This document shows positions 1-8,142 of a stretch of 64,000 nucleotides of DNA, piece after piece; position 1 is the stretch's first letter; every line of letters starts with the position of its first letter. The notes beneath the pieces are model-generated. The model saw only the letters and a program-made list of their open reading frames with translations, was not told the origin of the DNA and ran no database searches. The stretch comes from Maricaulis sp947259345 (lineage in GTDB: Bacteria > Pseudomonadota > Alphaproteobacteria > Caulobacterales > Maricaulaceae). The stretch lies in NCBI GenBank assembly GCA_965217205.1, contig OZ244254.1:2728001-2792000 (forward strand). The letters run 5' to 3'. The position numbers and the translations under genes were made by a program.

Positions 1-912
1 GGCCCCGAGAACGGCATAGGCGGCATCAAATCCGGCCGCATCCTCAATCCCGGCCTGGGCGACGAAACGGGCCTTGAGCGGCACCGCCAGCTTGCGCTCC
101 ACATTGCGCCGGGCATCCTCGAGGAGCGAGACGAGGTCATAGGCCGGGTGCCCGATCAACGCGTCCTGAAAGTCGAGCAGGCCGATTTCGGCCTCGCCGT
201 CCCGCTCGGGCAGATAGATCAAGTTCTCGGCATGGAAATCTCGCAGGACCAGACCGGGCGCACAATGATCCAGACGCTCGAAGGCGCGGGCCCAGATTGA
301 GCGCCAGTCATCGCGTGCGGCGGCGTCGAGCCCGGCGCCGACATGCTTGTCCATGAACCAGTCGAGGAAGAGGTCCGCCTCGGCCATCAGCGCCGTCGCA
401 TCATAGCGCAGGAGCGGCCAGGACTGCCCGTCGCGCTCCACCGACGCCGGGAAGCTGGACCGGTAGATCGCCGCGAGCACATCCACCGCCTTGGCGTAGA
501 GCGTACCCTCATGCAGCGTCCCGGGCAGCAAGCGCGCAATCAGATCATCGCCGAGATCCTCCAGCAGGAGGAAGCCATGCTCGATATCGCTGGCGAGGAT
601 GGTTGGCGCCGAGAATCCGCGCTCGCACAGGGCATCGGCCAGACCGGCAAAGGCCACCAGGTTGGACCCGGCCAGACGCGCCACGGCGTTATAGCCCAGC
701 GCTGCGCGTTTATCGGGGTCAGCGTCAGGCGGACAGACGGGCGCTTCGGCGGATGCCGGCGCATCCATCAGCATGGCCATTTCGGCGCCCTTGACCAAGC
801 GGACATAGCGCCGCGTGGAGGCGTCACCGGGCAATGGCTGATGCTCGGCATCGCCCCATCCGGCAGCGTCCAGGAAGGCCGTCATTGCGGCGTTTCGGTC
901 AGATTTCGTCAA
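1..912 (-). CDS. amgK: AmgK-type sugar kinase (aminoglycoside phosphotransferase fold), 3' end beyond the window
   Basis: This is the N-terminal roughly 300 residues of a phosphotransferase that in related bacteria phosphorylates the anomeric carbon of N-acetylmuramate and N-acetylglucosamine during cell-wall recycling. Visible motifs are the catalytic loop LRDFHAENLIYL and the metal-binding LLDFQDALIGHPAYDL. The reading frame runs off position 1, so the C-terminus is missing. I chose TTG at 912, which has GGGAGA about 7 bases upstream and overlaps the tsaE stop by 14 bases. An ATG at 885 is the alternative. The gene lies directly downstream of tsaE and is probably co-transcribed. The family is clear; the exact substrate is inferred from it. 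Confidence 0.85.
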   Translation of the reverse strand, partial: MTKSDRNAAMTAFLDAAGWGDAEHQPLPGDASTRRYVRLVKGAEMAMLMDAPASAEAPVCPPDADPDKRAALGYNAVARLAGSNLVAFAGLADALCERGFSAPTILASDIEHGFLLLEDLGDDLIARLLPGTLHEGTLYAKAVDVLAAIYRSSFPASVERDGQSWPLLRYDATALMAEADLFLDWFMDKHVGAGLDAAARDDWRSIWARAFERLDHCAPGLVLRDFHAENLIYLPERDGEAEIGLLDFQDALIGHPAYDLVSLLEDARRNVERKLAVPLKARFVAQAGIEDAAGFDAAYAVLGA

Positions 913-1375
913 GGCGTGTCTCCCACTCCCCGAACCCTGTTAAGCGTGCCCGCCGCGGTGTGTCCATGGCGTCGCCCGGACTATCCCCGGCCATTTCGAG
1001 ATGGATTTCCAGACGGTCATCCGGCACCAGGCCGAACAGCCGGTCCGGCCATTCAATCATCACGATGATGTCACCAAAGGCGTCGTCCAGACCCAGCTCG
1101 TCCAGCTCCCGGGCGTGTTCGATCCGGTAGAGATCGGCATGCCAGAGCTCGCCCTTATCGCCCTCATAGGTCTGGATCAGCGTATAGGTCGGGCTGGGCG
1201 CATCCTCGACGCCACACAGGGTCGCAATGACCGTGCGGGCCAAGGTCGTCTTGCCGGCGCCGAGATCACCGGTCAGAAAGACGGTGTCACCGGGGCGCAA
1301 AGCCACGGACAGGCGATTGGCGAGGGCCTGCGTGGCTGCCAGGTCGGGCAAGGAAACAGTGTTCGAATTCCCCAT
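899..1375 (-). CDS. tsaE: tRNA threonylcarbamoyladenosine biosynthesis ATPase TsaE
   Basis: TsaE is the small P-loop ATPase that works with TsaB and TsaD to make the t6A modification at position 37 of ANN-decoding tRNAs in the cytoplasm. The 158-residue product has Walker A GDLGAGKTT at about residues 36-44, the family-typical PSPTYTLIQTY strand and the WPDR motif near residue 108. The length is normal for the family. It is the first gene of a minus-strand pair with amgK. The ATG at 1375 begins MGNSNTVSLPDL, and nothing upstream extends it plausibly. Confidence 0.95.
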   Translation of the reverse strand: MGNSNTVSLPDLAATQALANRLSVALRPGDTVFLTGDLGAGKTTLARTVIATLCGVEDAPSPTYTLIQTYEGDKGELWHADLYRIEHARELDELGLDDAFGDIIVMIEWPDRLFGLVPDDRLEIHLEMAGDSPGDAMDTPRRARLTGFGEWETRLDEI

Positions 1376-1478
1376 GGATTGCGCTTAGCGAAGCCCGCCC
1401 GGAACGGCAAGCGGTGAGGCTGAATCTTGACTCGGCCGTGAACGCTGTTCATGTGCTGGGGACCCAACGGAGACAAGC

Positions 1479-1799
1479 ATGCCGAAGATCACTTATATCG
1501 AGCACAACGGAACCGAACACGTCATCGATGTCGCCACCGGGCTGACCGTGATGGAAGGCGCCGTGCGCAATCTGGTTCCCGGAATCGACGCCGATTGTGG
1601 CGGCGCCTGCGCCTGTGCGACCTGTCACGTCTATGTCGACCCGGCCTGGGCCGACAAGACCGGTTCGCGCGAAGCGATGGAAGACTCGATGCTGGATTTC
1701 GCTGAAGCGGTTCAGGAGACCTCGCGCCTGTCCTGCCAGATCAAGGTCACCGACGCCCTGGACGGCCTGGTCGTGCGGATGCCGCAGGACCAGGGCTGA
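1479..1799 (+). CDS. Adrenodoxin-type 2Fe-2S ferredoxin
   Basis: This is a 106-residue soluble electron carrier. The cluster ligands follow the vertebrate/ISC-type spacing C-x5-C-x2-C-x36-C, at Cys40, Cys46, Cys49 and Cys86, which separates it from plant-type ferredoxins. The C-terminal VRMP tail is typical of the family. Such proteins feed electrons to cytochromes P450 or to Fe-S assembly; neither partner is visible here, so its role is open. The ATG has GGAGACAAGC just upstream. The gene converges on divL with only about 40 bases between the stops and no obvious terminator. Confidence 0.93.
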   Translation: MPKITYIEHNGTEHVIDVATGLTVMEGAVRNLVPGIDADCGGACACATCHVYVDPAWADKTGSREAMEDSMLDFAEAVQETSRLSCQIKVTDALDGLVVRMPQDQG

Positions 1800-1840
1800 T
1801 CGCCCCGGCACGACCGCGACCACAACAACCAATCTGACGA

Positions 1841-4333
1841 TTATTCGGCGCGGGCCCGATCGCCCGCCAAGCGCGTCGCCGCCCGGTTGGCGAGATCCAG
1901 CTCGGGTGGCACCGCCGTGCTGCGCGGCTCCAATGGCAGGTGGCAGGAAACCAGCGTGCCATTCTCCGGCTCTGACTGAAGCTCGACCCAACCGCCATGA
2001 AGTTCGGCGATTTCCTTGACCAGTGACAGGCCAAGGCCGGCGCCGCCACGCTCGCCGCGGGAGAAACGGTCGAACACGCTGGCTTGTTTCTCAGGCGCAA
2101 TCCCCTCGCCATCATCCTGGACCCAGAGCGTAATATCCTCGCCATTGCAGCGCGCGCCGATCGTGACAGCCCCCCCGGTCGCAACATGACGAATGGCGTT
2201 CGAGAGCAGGTTCATTGAAACCTGTTTAAGGCGATTACGGTCCGCCCGGAGCAGGCCAAGACCGTCTTCCACCTCGATATCAAGCTTGATGGCGTGATGA
2301 TCGGCTCGGGCGGCGACCAGCTCGGCTGCCTCGCGTGCCACCTCGCCCAGATCAACATCGCCGAGCTCGAGCTCGAGTTGCCCGGCATCGATCGCCGCGA
2401 CATCGAGAATATCATCAATCAGCTTGGCCAGATGAGCGGCCGCCGACTGAATTGCCGACATCGGCTCTTTCTGGCGATCGGACAACTCGCCGGCAAACCC
2501 CTGGGCCAGCATGTCGGCATAGCCGCCAATCGTGGTCAGCGGCGTGCGCAATTGATAGCTCACATGCTCGACGAATTCGGTCTTGATGCGCTCGGAGGTC
2601 TCCAGCGCTTCGGCCCGCTCGCGCAGCGCTTCTTCGATGCGGCGGCTATCGGTGACATCATCCCAGCAGATCAGCGTCGCGCCATCAGGCAACGGGCGCG
2701 TGAGATAAGTCAGGACACGACCGTCTGAACGCCGCATCTCACCGGTCACCTGTTTGCGCGCCTGCGGGCTGGGGTCGGTGACCCGCGCCTTGATATCGGT
2801 CCAGACACGGTCATCGGTAAACAGGGCGGCGCAGGTCTCGGACACGGCGTCGAAATCAGGCTGGCCGTCCAGCTCGTCCGCCTCGAAACCCCAGAGATCC
2901 TCGAAGGCCGAATTGTTCAGTTGCAGCCGCCCATTGGCCCCGAAAACGGCAACGGCCTCGTGAAGCTTGTCGAGCGTGGCCCGCTGCACATTGATCAGCG
3001 TGTTATAACGCGCGCGCAGGGCGAGCTCGTCCGTCTTGTCCTCGAAAATCAGCATGAGGCCACCCAGCGGATGGCGCTGACGGGCGACGCGCAGCGTGCG
3101 GCCATCCGGCAATGGCCAGAGCTCGTCCGGCGTTTCCTCATTCGGCGGGGCGTCATAACGCGCCAATTCCTCGGTCTTCCACGCACTGAAATCGGCCTGC
3201 TCCGGCAGCAGTCGCTTTTCGCGCATGCGATCGAGGAATTGCGCGTGACCCGGCCGCTCATTCAGCCAGGCATCATCGAGCTTGAACAGGTTGGAGAAGG
3301 CCTTGTTATGAAAGTTCAGGCGTTTGGACCGATCAAACACCACCACAGCCTCGGCCATGTGATTGAGCGTATCGTCATGGGCCCGGCGGAAACGGGCCAA
3401 TGCCGCCTTGGCCTCTTCGCCATCCGTGACATCGAGGGCGAAGCCGGCAGCGCCACCCGAGACCGGGAAGACCATGAATCGCAGGCCACGGCGCGATCCG
3501 TCGACCACCACAATGCGCATCTCCTCGACCGGGTCGGCATCTGTCGTCGCGCGGGACGCGAGGTCCGACATCGCCGTGTCGAGCAGGATCTGGCGATCAA
3601 GCGTGTGGTCAATCGTGTCGCCCTCGACCGCTTTCACATAGGCCTGGTTCGCCCATTCCATGCGGCCGCTGGCATTCATTCGCCAGGCCGGGAAAGGCGC
3701 ACGACCGAGCATATCGAGAAAAGCCAGCGGGTCCTTGGACACCAGGCGGCGCGCCTCCTCGATGCGCCCCCGAGCGCCGGATTCTTCGAGACCGCGGATC
3801 GTCGCATCGGACAGCCAGACCACAAGCTGCGTCCCGGCGGCCCGGCCATCAACTTCCAGAAATCGACCGCTGGGGCCAAGAATTGTCAGCGAGAAAGGCT
3901 GGCCTTTCTGCATCAGCTCCTGGAAGCGGCGACGCAGCGTGGTTTCATCGCCGCCAGCCGAGCGAGCCTCATAGTCCGCAAGACCTTCCATCAGGATGCC
4001 GGCAGGATTGGGGCCATCGCTGGCCTCGGCGAAGCGCAGCAGTGAGGCCAGGGCCACGGAGGACCCGAAGATGCGCGGCTCACCCCAGCCTGTGTCGGCT
4101 TCATCAAAGGGCGGTTGATCCCAGACAAGGACGAGACCGGGATGGGCGCCGAAAACGCTATCGGCTCGCGCGATACGATCCTCGAGCTCGGCCAGCTTGC
4201 GGCGCCATAGCGCCTGCGCGCCGCGCGCACCCGAGGTCAGCTTGAAGGCCCAGATACCCACGGCCACGGCAAAGGCTACGGCGCCGACGGTGACAGCAAG
4301 TGTCACGAACTGAAATGTCTGTCCGGTCATCAA
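1841..4333 (-). CDS. divL: DivL-like PAS-domain pseudo-histidine kinase (Tyr in place of His)
   Basis: This 830-residue membrane protein has one N-terminal transmembrane helix (about residues 8-30), several PAS-like sensory segments (roughly 205-305, 320-430 and 445-560), a dimerisation helix and a complete ATPase domain with an N box (about 701-717), G1 DDGEGIA (740-746) and G2 GGAGLGLS (763-770). In the H box, which normally reads SHELRTPL, the phospho-acceptor histidine is tyrosine: SYQLRTPL, Tyr593. That substitution defines Caulobacter DivL, which reads the phosphorylation state of DivK and controls CckA and hence CtrA. Size, domain order and the neighbouring tsaE and amgK genes fit DivL. 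Kinase activity is not implied. Confidence 0.9.
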   Translation of the reverse strand: MMTGQTFQFVTLAVTVGAVAFAVAVGIWAFKLTSGARGAQALWRRKLAELEDRIARADSVFGAHPGLVLVWDQPPFDEADTGWGEPRIFGSSVALASLLRFAEASDGPNPAGILMEGLADYEARSAGGDETTLRRRFQELMQKGQPFSLTILGPSGRFLEVDGRAAGTQLVVWLSDATIRGLEESGARGRIEEARRLVSKDPLAFLDMLGRAPFPAWRMNASGRMEWANQAYVKAVEGDTIDHTLDRQILLDTAMSDLASRATTDADPVEEMRIVVVDGSRRGLRFMVFPVSGGAAGFALDVTDGEEAKAALARFRRAHDDTLNHMAEAVVVFDRSKRLNFHNKAFSNLFKLDDAWLNERPGHAQFLDRMREKRLLPEQADFSAWKTEELARYDAPPNEETPDELWPLPDGRTLRVARQRHPLGGLMLIFEDKTDELALRARYNTLINVQRATLDKLHEAVAVFGANGRLQLNNSAFEDLWGFEADELDGQPDFDAVSETCAALFTDDRVWTDIKARVTDPSPQARKQVTGEMRRSDGRVLTYLTRPLPDGATLICWDDVTDSRRIEEALRERAEALETSERIKTEFVEHVSYQLRTPLTTIGGYADMLAQGFAGELSDRQKEPMSAIQSAAAHLAKLIDDILDVAAIDAGQLELELGDVDLGEVAREAAELVAARADHHAIKLDIEVEDGLGLLRADRNRLKQVSMNLLSNAIRHVATGGAVTIGARCNGEDITLWVQDDGEGIAPEKQASVFDRFSRGERGGAGLGLSLVKEIAELHGGWVELQSEPENGTLVSCHLPLEPRSTAVPPELDLANRAATRLAGDRARAE

Positions 4334-4600
4334 TGTCGCCCTGGGTGCGGACCCGCCCCCAATCGCTTGCGGCCCTCACGAATCACCATGATACCGGCCA
4401 GTGGACTCGCGGGCGATGCCCGGGCCGGTAAAAATCTTAATAAGTTATATACCCCGCCAGACCGAATGGGGAAAACCCGAGCCCGGCGCAATGGCAGGAT
4501 CGGTCGTCCGCCCTGCTATATCCGGCAGGCCCGCGCGAGCGAGGCGGAGCGAAGAATGCGCGCCCGCCCACTGAAGGAATGTGTGGAAAGCGGGATCGGC

Positions 4601-5047
4601 TCAGCGAATGTGCACTTCGCCGGCGCGAAATTCGAACATGACGGCGCAATTCTCCAGAATTTCGACGCCCTCCAGCGGCGCGAACCGCCAATTCGAGACT
4701 GCGCGCTCCGTGGCGCGGTTGAACGGTCCGTCGGGCACAGCACGGTGAACCCGCGCACGATGCACACTGCCATCTGCATAGACATGAAAGCGCACCACGA
4801 CCCAACCCTGCCGTCCCCGCGCCCAGGCCCGGGCCGGATAATCAGGCAGGGAGGCCGATACCGCGGCCAGGGTCGAGCCCCGACAATCCTCGGGTCCCAT
4901 CATGCGCTCTACATTCGGAGGAACCGGCAATTCATCACGCGGCATGAAAGGCCCACGCCCGGGTGGCGCCAGACCGGGCAGCTCCGGTACCGGCACCCCG
5001 CCGCAGGCAGTCAGGGCAAGGCAAAAACAGACAATCAAGCTTCGCAT
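4601..5047 (-). CDS. Lipoprotein with TonB C-terminal domain
   Basis: A 148-residue secreted protein starts with a lipoprotein signal (MRSLIVCFCLALTAC, lipobox LTAC, acylated Cys at 15) and ends in a TonB C-terminal-type fold recognisable from YPARAWARGRQGWVVVRFHVYADGSV and the later WRFAPLEG. There is no transmembrane energy-transducing helix, so it is unlikely to act as a classical TonB; it is more likely an outer-membrane-tethered TonB-like protein. It stands alone between divL and the next divergent gene. The bases between it and divL (4334-4600) hold no recognisable gene. Confidence 0.75.
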   Translation of the reverse strand: MRSLIVCFCLALTACGGVPVPELPGLAPPGRGPFMPRDELPVPPNVERMMGPEDCRGSTLAAVSASLPDYPARAWARGRQGWVVVRFHVYADGSVHRARVHRAVPDGPFNRATERAVSNWRFAPLEGVEILENCAVMFEFRAGEVHIR

Positions 5048-5207
5048 GGCGGCAAGCTAGCGGCTCGCCGAAGAACACGGAAGCCCGCTTTCAGCACGCC
5101 TCGCGCGGAACAGATGTTGAACAATTTCTGAAGAATGGATGAAGACCGTTCTATTTCCGGCATCAAACTTGTAGGGTTCCTCGCGAATGGGTGAGAGGCC
5201 TGCCGTT

Positions 5208-5237
5208 TTGACACATCCGGCCAGGCGTTCGTTGTTA
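5208..5237 (+). promoter_or_regulatory. Candidate sigma70-type promoter of the acidic membrane protein gene
   Basis: A perfect -35 box TTGACA (5208-5213) is followed after 18 bases by TTGTTA (5232-5237). The start codon of the downstream gene is at 5253. The call rests on sequence alone. Confidence 0.4.
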
Positions 5238-5252
5238 GAGGTGCGTAAAGCC

Positions 5253-7322
5253 ATGTCTTTGTTACCGACCGCACATGCCGGGCAGTCTTTCGGCGCCCGC
5301 CGGATCGATTTCTACACGGTTTCAGGTGAAGTTTCCGCCTCGGATGATGGAATGGGTCGGGTCACGGATACGGACGGCATGGCGCATGATGTCCGTCTTC
5401 TGGAGCGCTCGAATGCACTGGCACCGGGGGATACGGCCAGCGTTCTGCGGGTCCAGGCCGGCCCCAATCGACGCTCCCGCCCGGCGGCCATTGTCAATCA
5501 TACGCGAGGCACCTGGATGCGCGCGGCACCGGAGGCAACCGGCCTGCTGGCGCGCTCCGGCGTAACGCGAGGCTTCAATTGGTGGCTCTCCGTGCTCGCT
5601 CTCGCCTTGGTGGCCATCGCCGCCGTTTGGCCGGCCATTCACGGCTTCCTGGCCGAGGTCAATGCCAATCTGATCGCATCTGTGCCGGCCTTTGATGTTT
5701 ATGCGGAGATCGCCGCCTTTCTGCCCGGCCTGCCGGGCTGGCGCCTTGAGGCAGCCCTGCCGTCCGGCATCCTGGACGCGCTCGCATCGCTCGGCTTCAT
5801 ACCGATGGCACAATTGACCGAATGGGGGCTCGGCGTTGGAGCCGGCCTGCTCGCCCTTCTGAGCTTTCTCGGACGGTCCTGGCGCCTGGTTTACATCCCG
5901 GCCCTCGGTGCGCTGGCCCTGGCGGCCGGCAGCATTCTCGGGGCGGCTTTGCCGACCTTGGCCATCATCGGTGGTAGCCTGCTGCTCTTCATGCTGGGCG
6001 GACTGATAAATCGCGTGCGTGATGGCGGACGCTTCAATGCTCGCGTCGCCCGTCTCGCCGAACACGCGCTGCGCAACCCGCCCGAGGAAGGCGTGCGCGC
6101 CAGCGACACATCCGGCGCGGCGAAGGCTGGCGTGGTCGCCAGTGCTGCCATCGCGGCAGCGACCGCGACGGCGGAAGGCAATGATGATGCGGATGTCGCC
6201 GAGACAGCCGCGGCAGAGACTGACACGGCGTCCGGACCGGAGTCGGGCGCGAGCGCGGAAGCGGAAGACTCGCCGGAAGCCATAGACGAAAGCGAAGAAT
6301 CGCAGGCCGCCATAGAAGACGGCGCCTCCGAGGCGGTTGCAACCGGCGAAATTCCGCAGGACGACAACGGATCGGGCGAAGTCGAAGCGCCGGCCCAGGA
6401 CGACCTTCTGCCGGCCGCGCCGACCGACGACACGGAAACCGAAATCGCGGCTGACGCTGCGATACCGGACGCTGCCGGCGACGCGGAAGCACCGGCCGAT
6501 GCCGTCCAGGACACCGAAACCGCCCAGGACATCGAGGCGCCAGGTGCCGAGAGCGATGCTTCGGATGAGGTCGAGCCGATAGCAGAGTCCGTTGCGTCCG
6601 AGGATGCAGAGACTGACCTCGCGCCCGCGCCGGCAGAGGAAAATGTCGAGGCGCAAGAAACCACCAACACCAGCGAGGCGGTCGACGCCAGCACCGACAG
6701 TGAGTCGGTTTCAGAGACTGACGAGGATCTGCCGGACCAGGCAGAAACCGGGACCGAAGCCGAGGAGACCGAGATCGCTCTCCCAGAGAGCGAGATTGCA
6801 TCTGCGGAGGCTGAGATCACAGATGCGGAAGCCGTGGTCGCGGATACGGAAGCGGAGGCCGCAGATCCGACGGTCGATGAAGATCTACCCAGTCTTGATG
6901 ATGTCGCTGCAGCCGCGGCCCTGACCGCGGTTGAAACCGCTGACCCTCAAGGCGATGACGCTGCAAGCTCTGCCGCTTCTCCGGCAAGTGTTGATCTCGA
7001 CGATGAACGGACCATGCCGGTCGCTCCGCCGCCGCCCATGCCGGGCAATGACACCTTGGAAGCCGAGGCTGGCGTCGAATCTGAAGCGACGCCGGAAACC
7101 GTCATCGAAGCAGAACCCGCGGCCTCGGCTGACGACCAGCCTGAGTCCGAGCCGGTCGCGACGGTCGCCACGGAGGCAAGCGACACGCCGGCCGCGCCGA
7201 TCGTCGATGATCCATTGATGGATGGGGACCTCGACCCGATGATGGGTTCGGACGGGAAGGCTGATTATGCGCCTGGCGCGCCGGATGTCGATCTTGATCG
7301 CACCCCGATCGGCCAGAACTGA
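5253..7322 (+). CDS. Large, very acidic membrane protein of unknown function
   Basis: This 689-residue protein is in three parts. The N-terminal roughly 100 residues form a small soluble segment with a beta-rich look (VSGEVSASDDGMGRVTDTDG). Next come about four hydrophobic helices between residues 110 and 260 (for example WWLSVLALALVAIAAVW). The remaining roughly 400 residues are low-complexity Ala/Glu/Asp/Thr with almost no basic residues, ending DRTPIGQN. The ATG at 5253 is preceded by AGAGGTG; a longer in-frame start at 5187 lacks a good ribosome site. A strong terminator follows at 7338. I do not recognise a family. The long acidic tail suggests an extended, probably disordered region, perhaps a binding or spacer arm. 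Confidence 0.75.
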   Translation: MSLLPTAHAGQSFGARRIDFYTVSGEVSASDDGMGRVTDTDGMAHDVRLLERSNALAPGDTASVLRVQAGPNRRSRPAAIVNHTRGTWMRAAPEATGLLARSGVTRGFNWWLSVLALALVAIAAVWPAIHGFLAEVNANLIASVPAFDVYAEIAAFLPGLPGWRLEAALPSGILDALASLGFIPMAQLTEWGLGVGAGLLALLSFLGRSWRLVYIPALGALALAAGSILGAALPTLAIIGGSLLLFMLGGLINRVRDGGRFNARVARLAEHALRNPPEEGVRASDTSGAAKAGVVASAAIAAATATAEGNDDADVAETAAAETDTASGPESGASAEAEDSPEAIDESEESQAAIEDGASEAVATGEIPQDDNGSGEVEAPAQDDLLPAAPTDDTETEIAADAAIPDAAGDAEAPADAVQDTETAQDIEAPGAESDASDEVEPIAESVASEDAETDLAPAPAEENVEAQETTNTSEAVDASTDSESVSETDEDLPDQAETGTEAEETEIALPESEIASAEAEITDAEAVVADTEAEAADPTVDEDLPSLDDVAAAAALTAVETADPQGDDAASSAASPASVDLDDERTMPVAPPPPMPGNDTLEAEAGVESEATPETVIEAEPAASADDQPESEPVATVATEASDTPAAPIVDDPLMDGDLDPMMGSDGKADYAPGAPDVDLDRTPIGQN

Positions 7323-7337
7323 GCAAGCTGACGCAAC

Positions 7338-7365
7338 AAAAAGCCCGCCGCTTGGCGGGCTTTTT
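7338..7365. terminator. Bidirectional rho-independent terminator
   Basis: A GC-rich stem (GCCCGCC / GGCGGGC with loop GCTT) is flanked by AAAAA on one side and TTTTT on the other, so it can end transcription from both converging genes, the acidic protein and HPr. Confidence 0.92.
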
Positions 7366-7397
7366 CATATCGCGGCGCCATACAGCCTACGAATGTC

Positions 7398-7673
7398 TCA
7401 GTCGTCTTCGTGGAAGCCGGCTTCGACCAGCTCGCTGAGGCGGTCCGCTGCCTTTTCCGCGTCCGGACCCTCGGACTCGATCCCGATGACCGAGCCCTTG
7501 GCAGCGGCCAGCATGAGCAATTCCATAATCGAATCCGCATTCACGGTCTCGCCATCACGCGAGACATGGATCGTGGCATCAAAGCCTTGGGCCATTTCGA
7601 CAAATTTGGCCGCCGCACGAGCATGAAGCCCCCTCGCATTGCAGATGGTCACCTTGCGCGCGACCGGCGTCAC
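7398..7673 (-). CDS. ptsH: Phosphocarrier protein HPr
   Basis: A 91-residue PTS phosphocarrier. The phosphorylated histidine is His17 in ARGLHARAAAKF, and the regulatory serine site is Ser48 in NADSIMELLMLAA. It accepts phosphate from EI and passes it to the EIIA encoded just upstream, whose stop codon overlaps this start by four bases (ATGA), indicating translational coupling. In alphaproteobacteria this pair is generally regulatory rather than a sugar importer. The HPr kinase gene usually found in this cluster is absent from the window. Confidence 0.95.
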   Translation of the reverse strand: MTPVARKVTICNARGLHARAAAKFVEMAQGFDATIHVSRDGETVNADSIMELLMLAAAKGSVIGIESEGPDAEKAADRLSELVEAGFHEDD

Positions 7674-8077
7674 TTGCCGGCACCTTCAAGGACATTGGAC
7701 GCGATCGCGATATAGCGCTTGCCTGCATCCTCACCCATGCGCGAGAGACTATCGAGATCGGCGCGCGAGCGCGCCTCGGCCAGCTTGATCAACATCGGAA
7801 GATTCACGCCCGCAATCACTTCGACCTTGCCCGGCTCAAGCAGGGAAATGGCGAGATTGGATGGCGTGCCGCCGAACATGTCGGTCAGAATGAGCACGCC
7901 CTCGCCGCGATCCGCGTCCTCGATGGCCTGCTTGATGTCGCCCCGACGCTTCTCCATATCGTCGTCCGGACCGATACAGACGGCCAGGAACGCATCCATG
8001 GGGCCCACCACGTGCTCCGTGGCGGCAACAAATTCATCGGCCAAACGGCCATGGCTGACGACGACGACTCCGATCAT
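7670..8077 (-). CDS. PTS EIIA component, mannose (ManX) family
   Basis: A single EIIA-Man domain of 135 residues starts MIGVVVVSHGRLADEF, where His9 is the expected phosphorylation site, and contains the family motif LTDMFGGTPSNLA. No IIB, IIC or IID genes are near, so this is a lone regulatory EIIA phosphorylated by HPr. It sits 65 bases downstream of chvG and overlaps HPr. The ChvI-ChvG-EIIA-HPr arrangement is widely conserved in alphaproteobacteria and links the two-component system with carbon or nitrogen status. Confidence 0.93.
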   Translation of the reverse strand: MIGVVVVSHGRLADEFVAATEHVVGPMDAFLAVCIGPDDDMEKRRGDIKQAIEDADRGEGVLILTDMFGGTPSNLAISLLEPGKVEVIAGVNLPMLIKLAEARSRADLDSLSRMGEDAGKRYIAIASNVLEGAGK

Positions 8078-8142
8078 GCCAGCATCTAAACGCGGCTTGA
8101 GTTGAGGGGGAAGCGTCTTTTTGCAATCGCGCGGTCAATTTG

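Noticed and set aside
2921..4045. 374-codon plus-strand frame opposite divL
   Set aside because: A shadow of divL, which has clear domains on the minus strand.
5322..6656. Long 444-codon frame on the minus strand
   Set aside because: It is the antisense of the acidic-protein gene, Arg/Gly-rich, with no ribosome site or domain.
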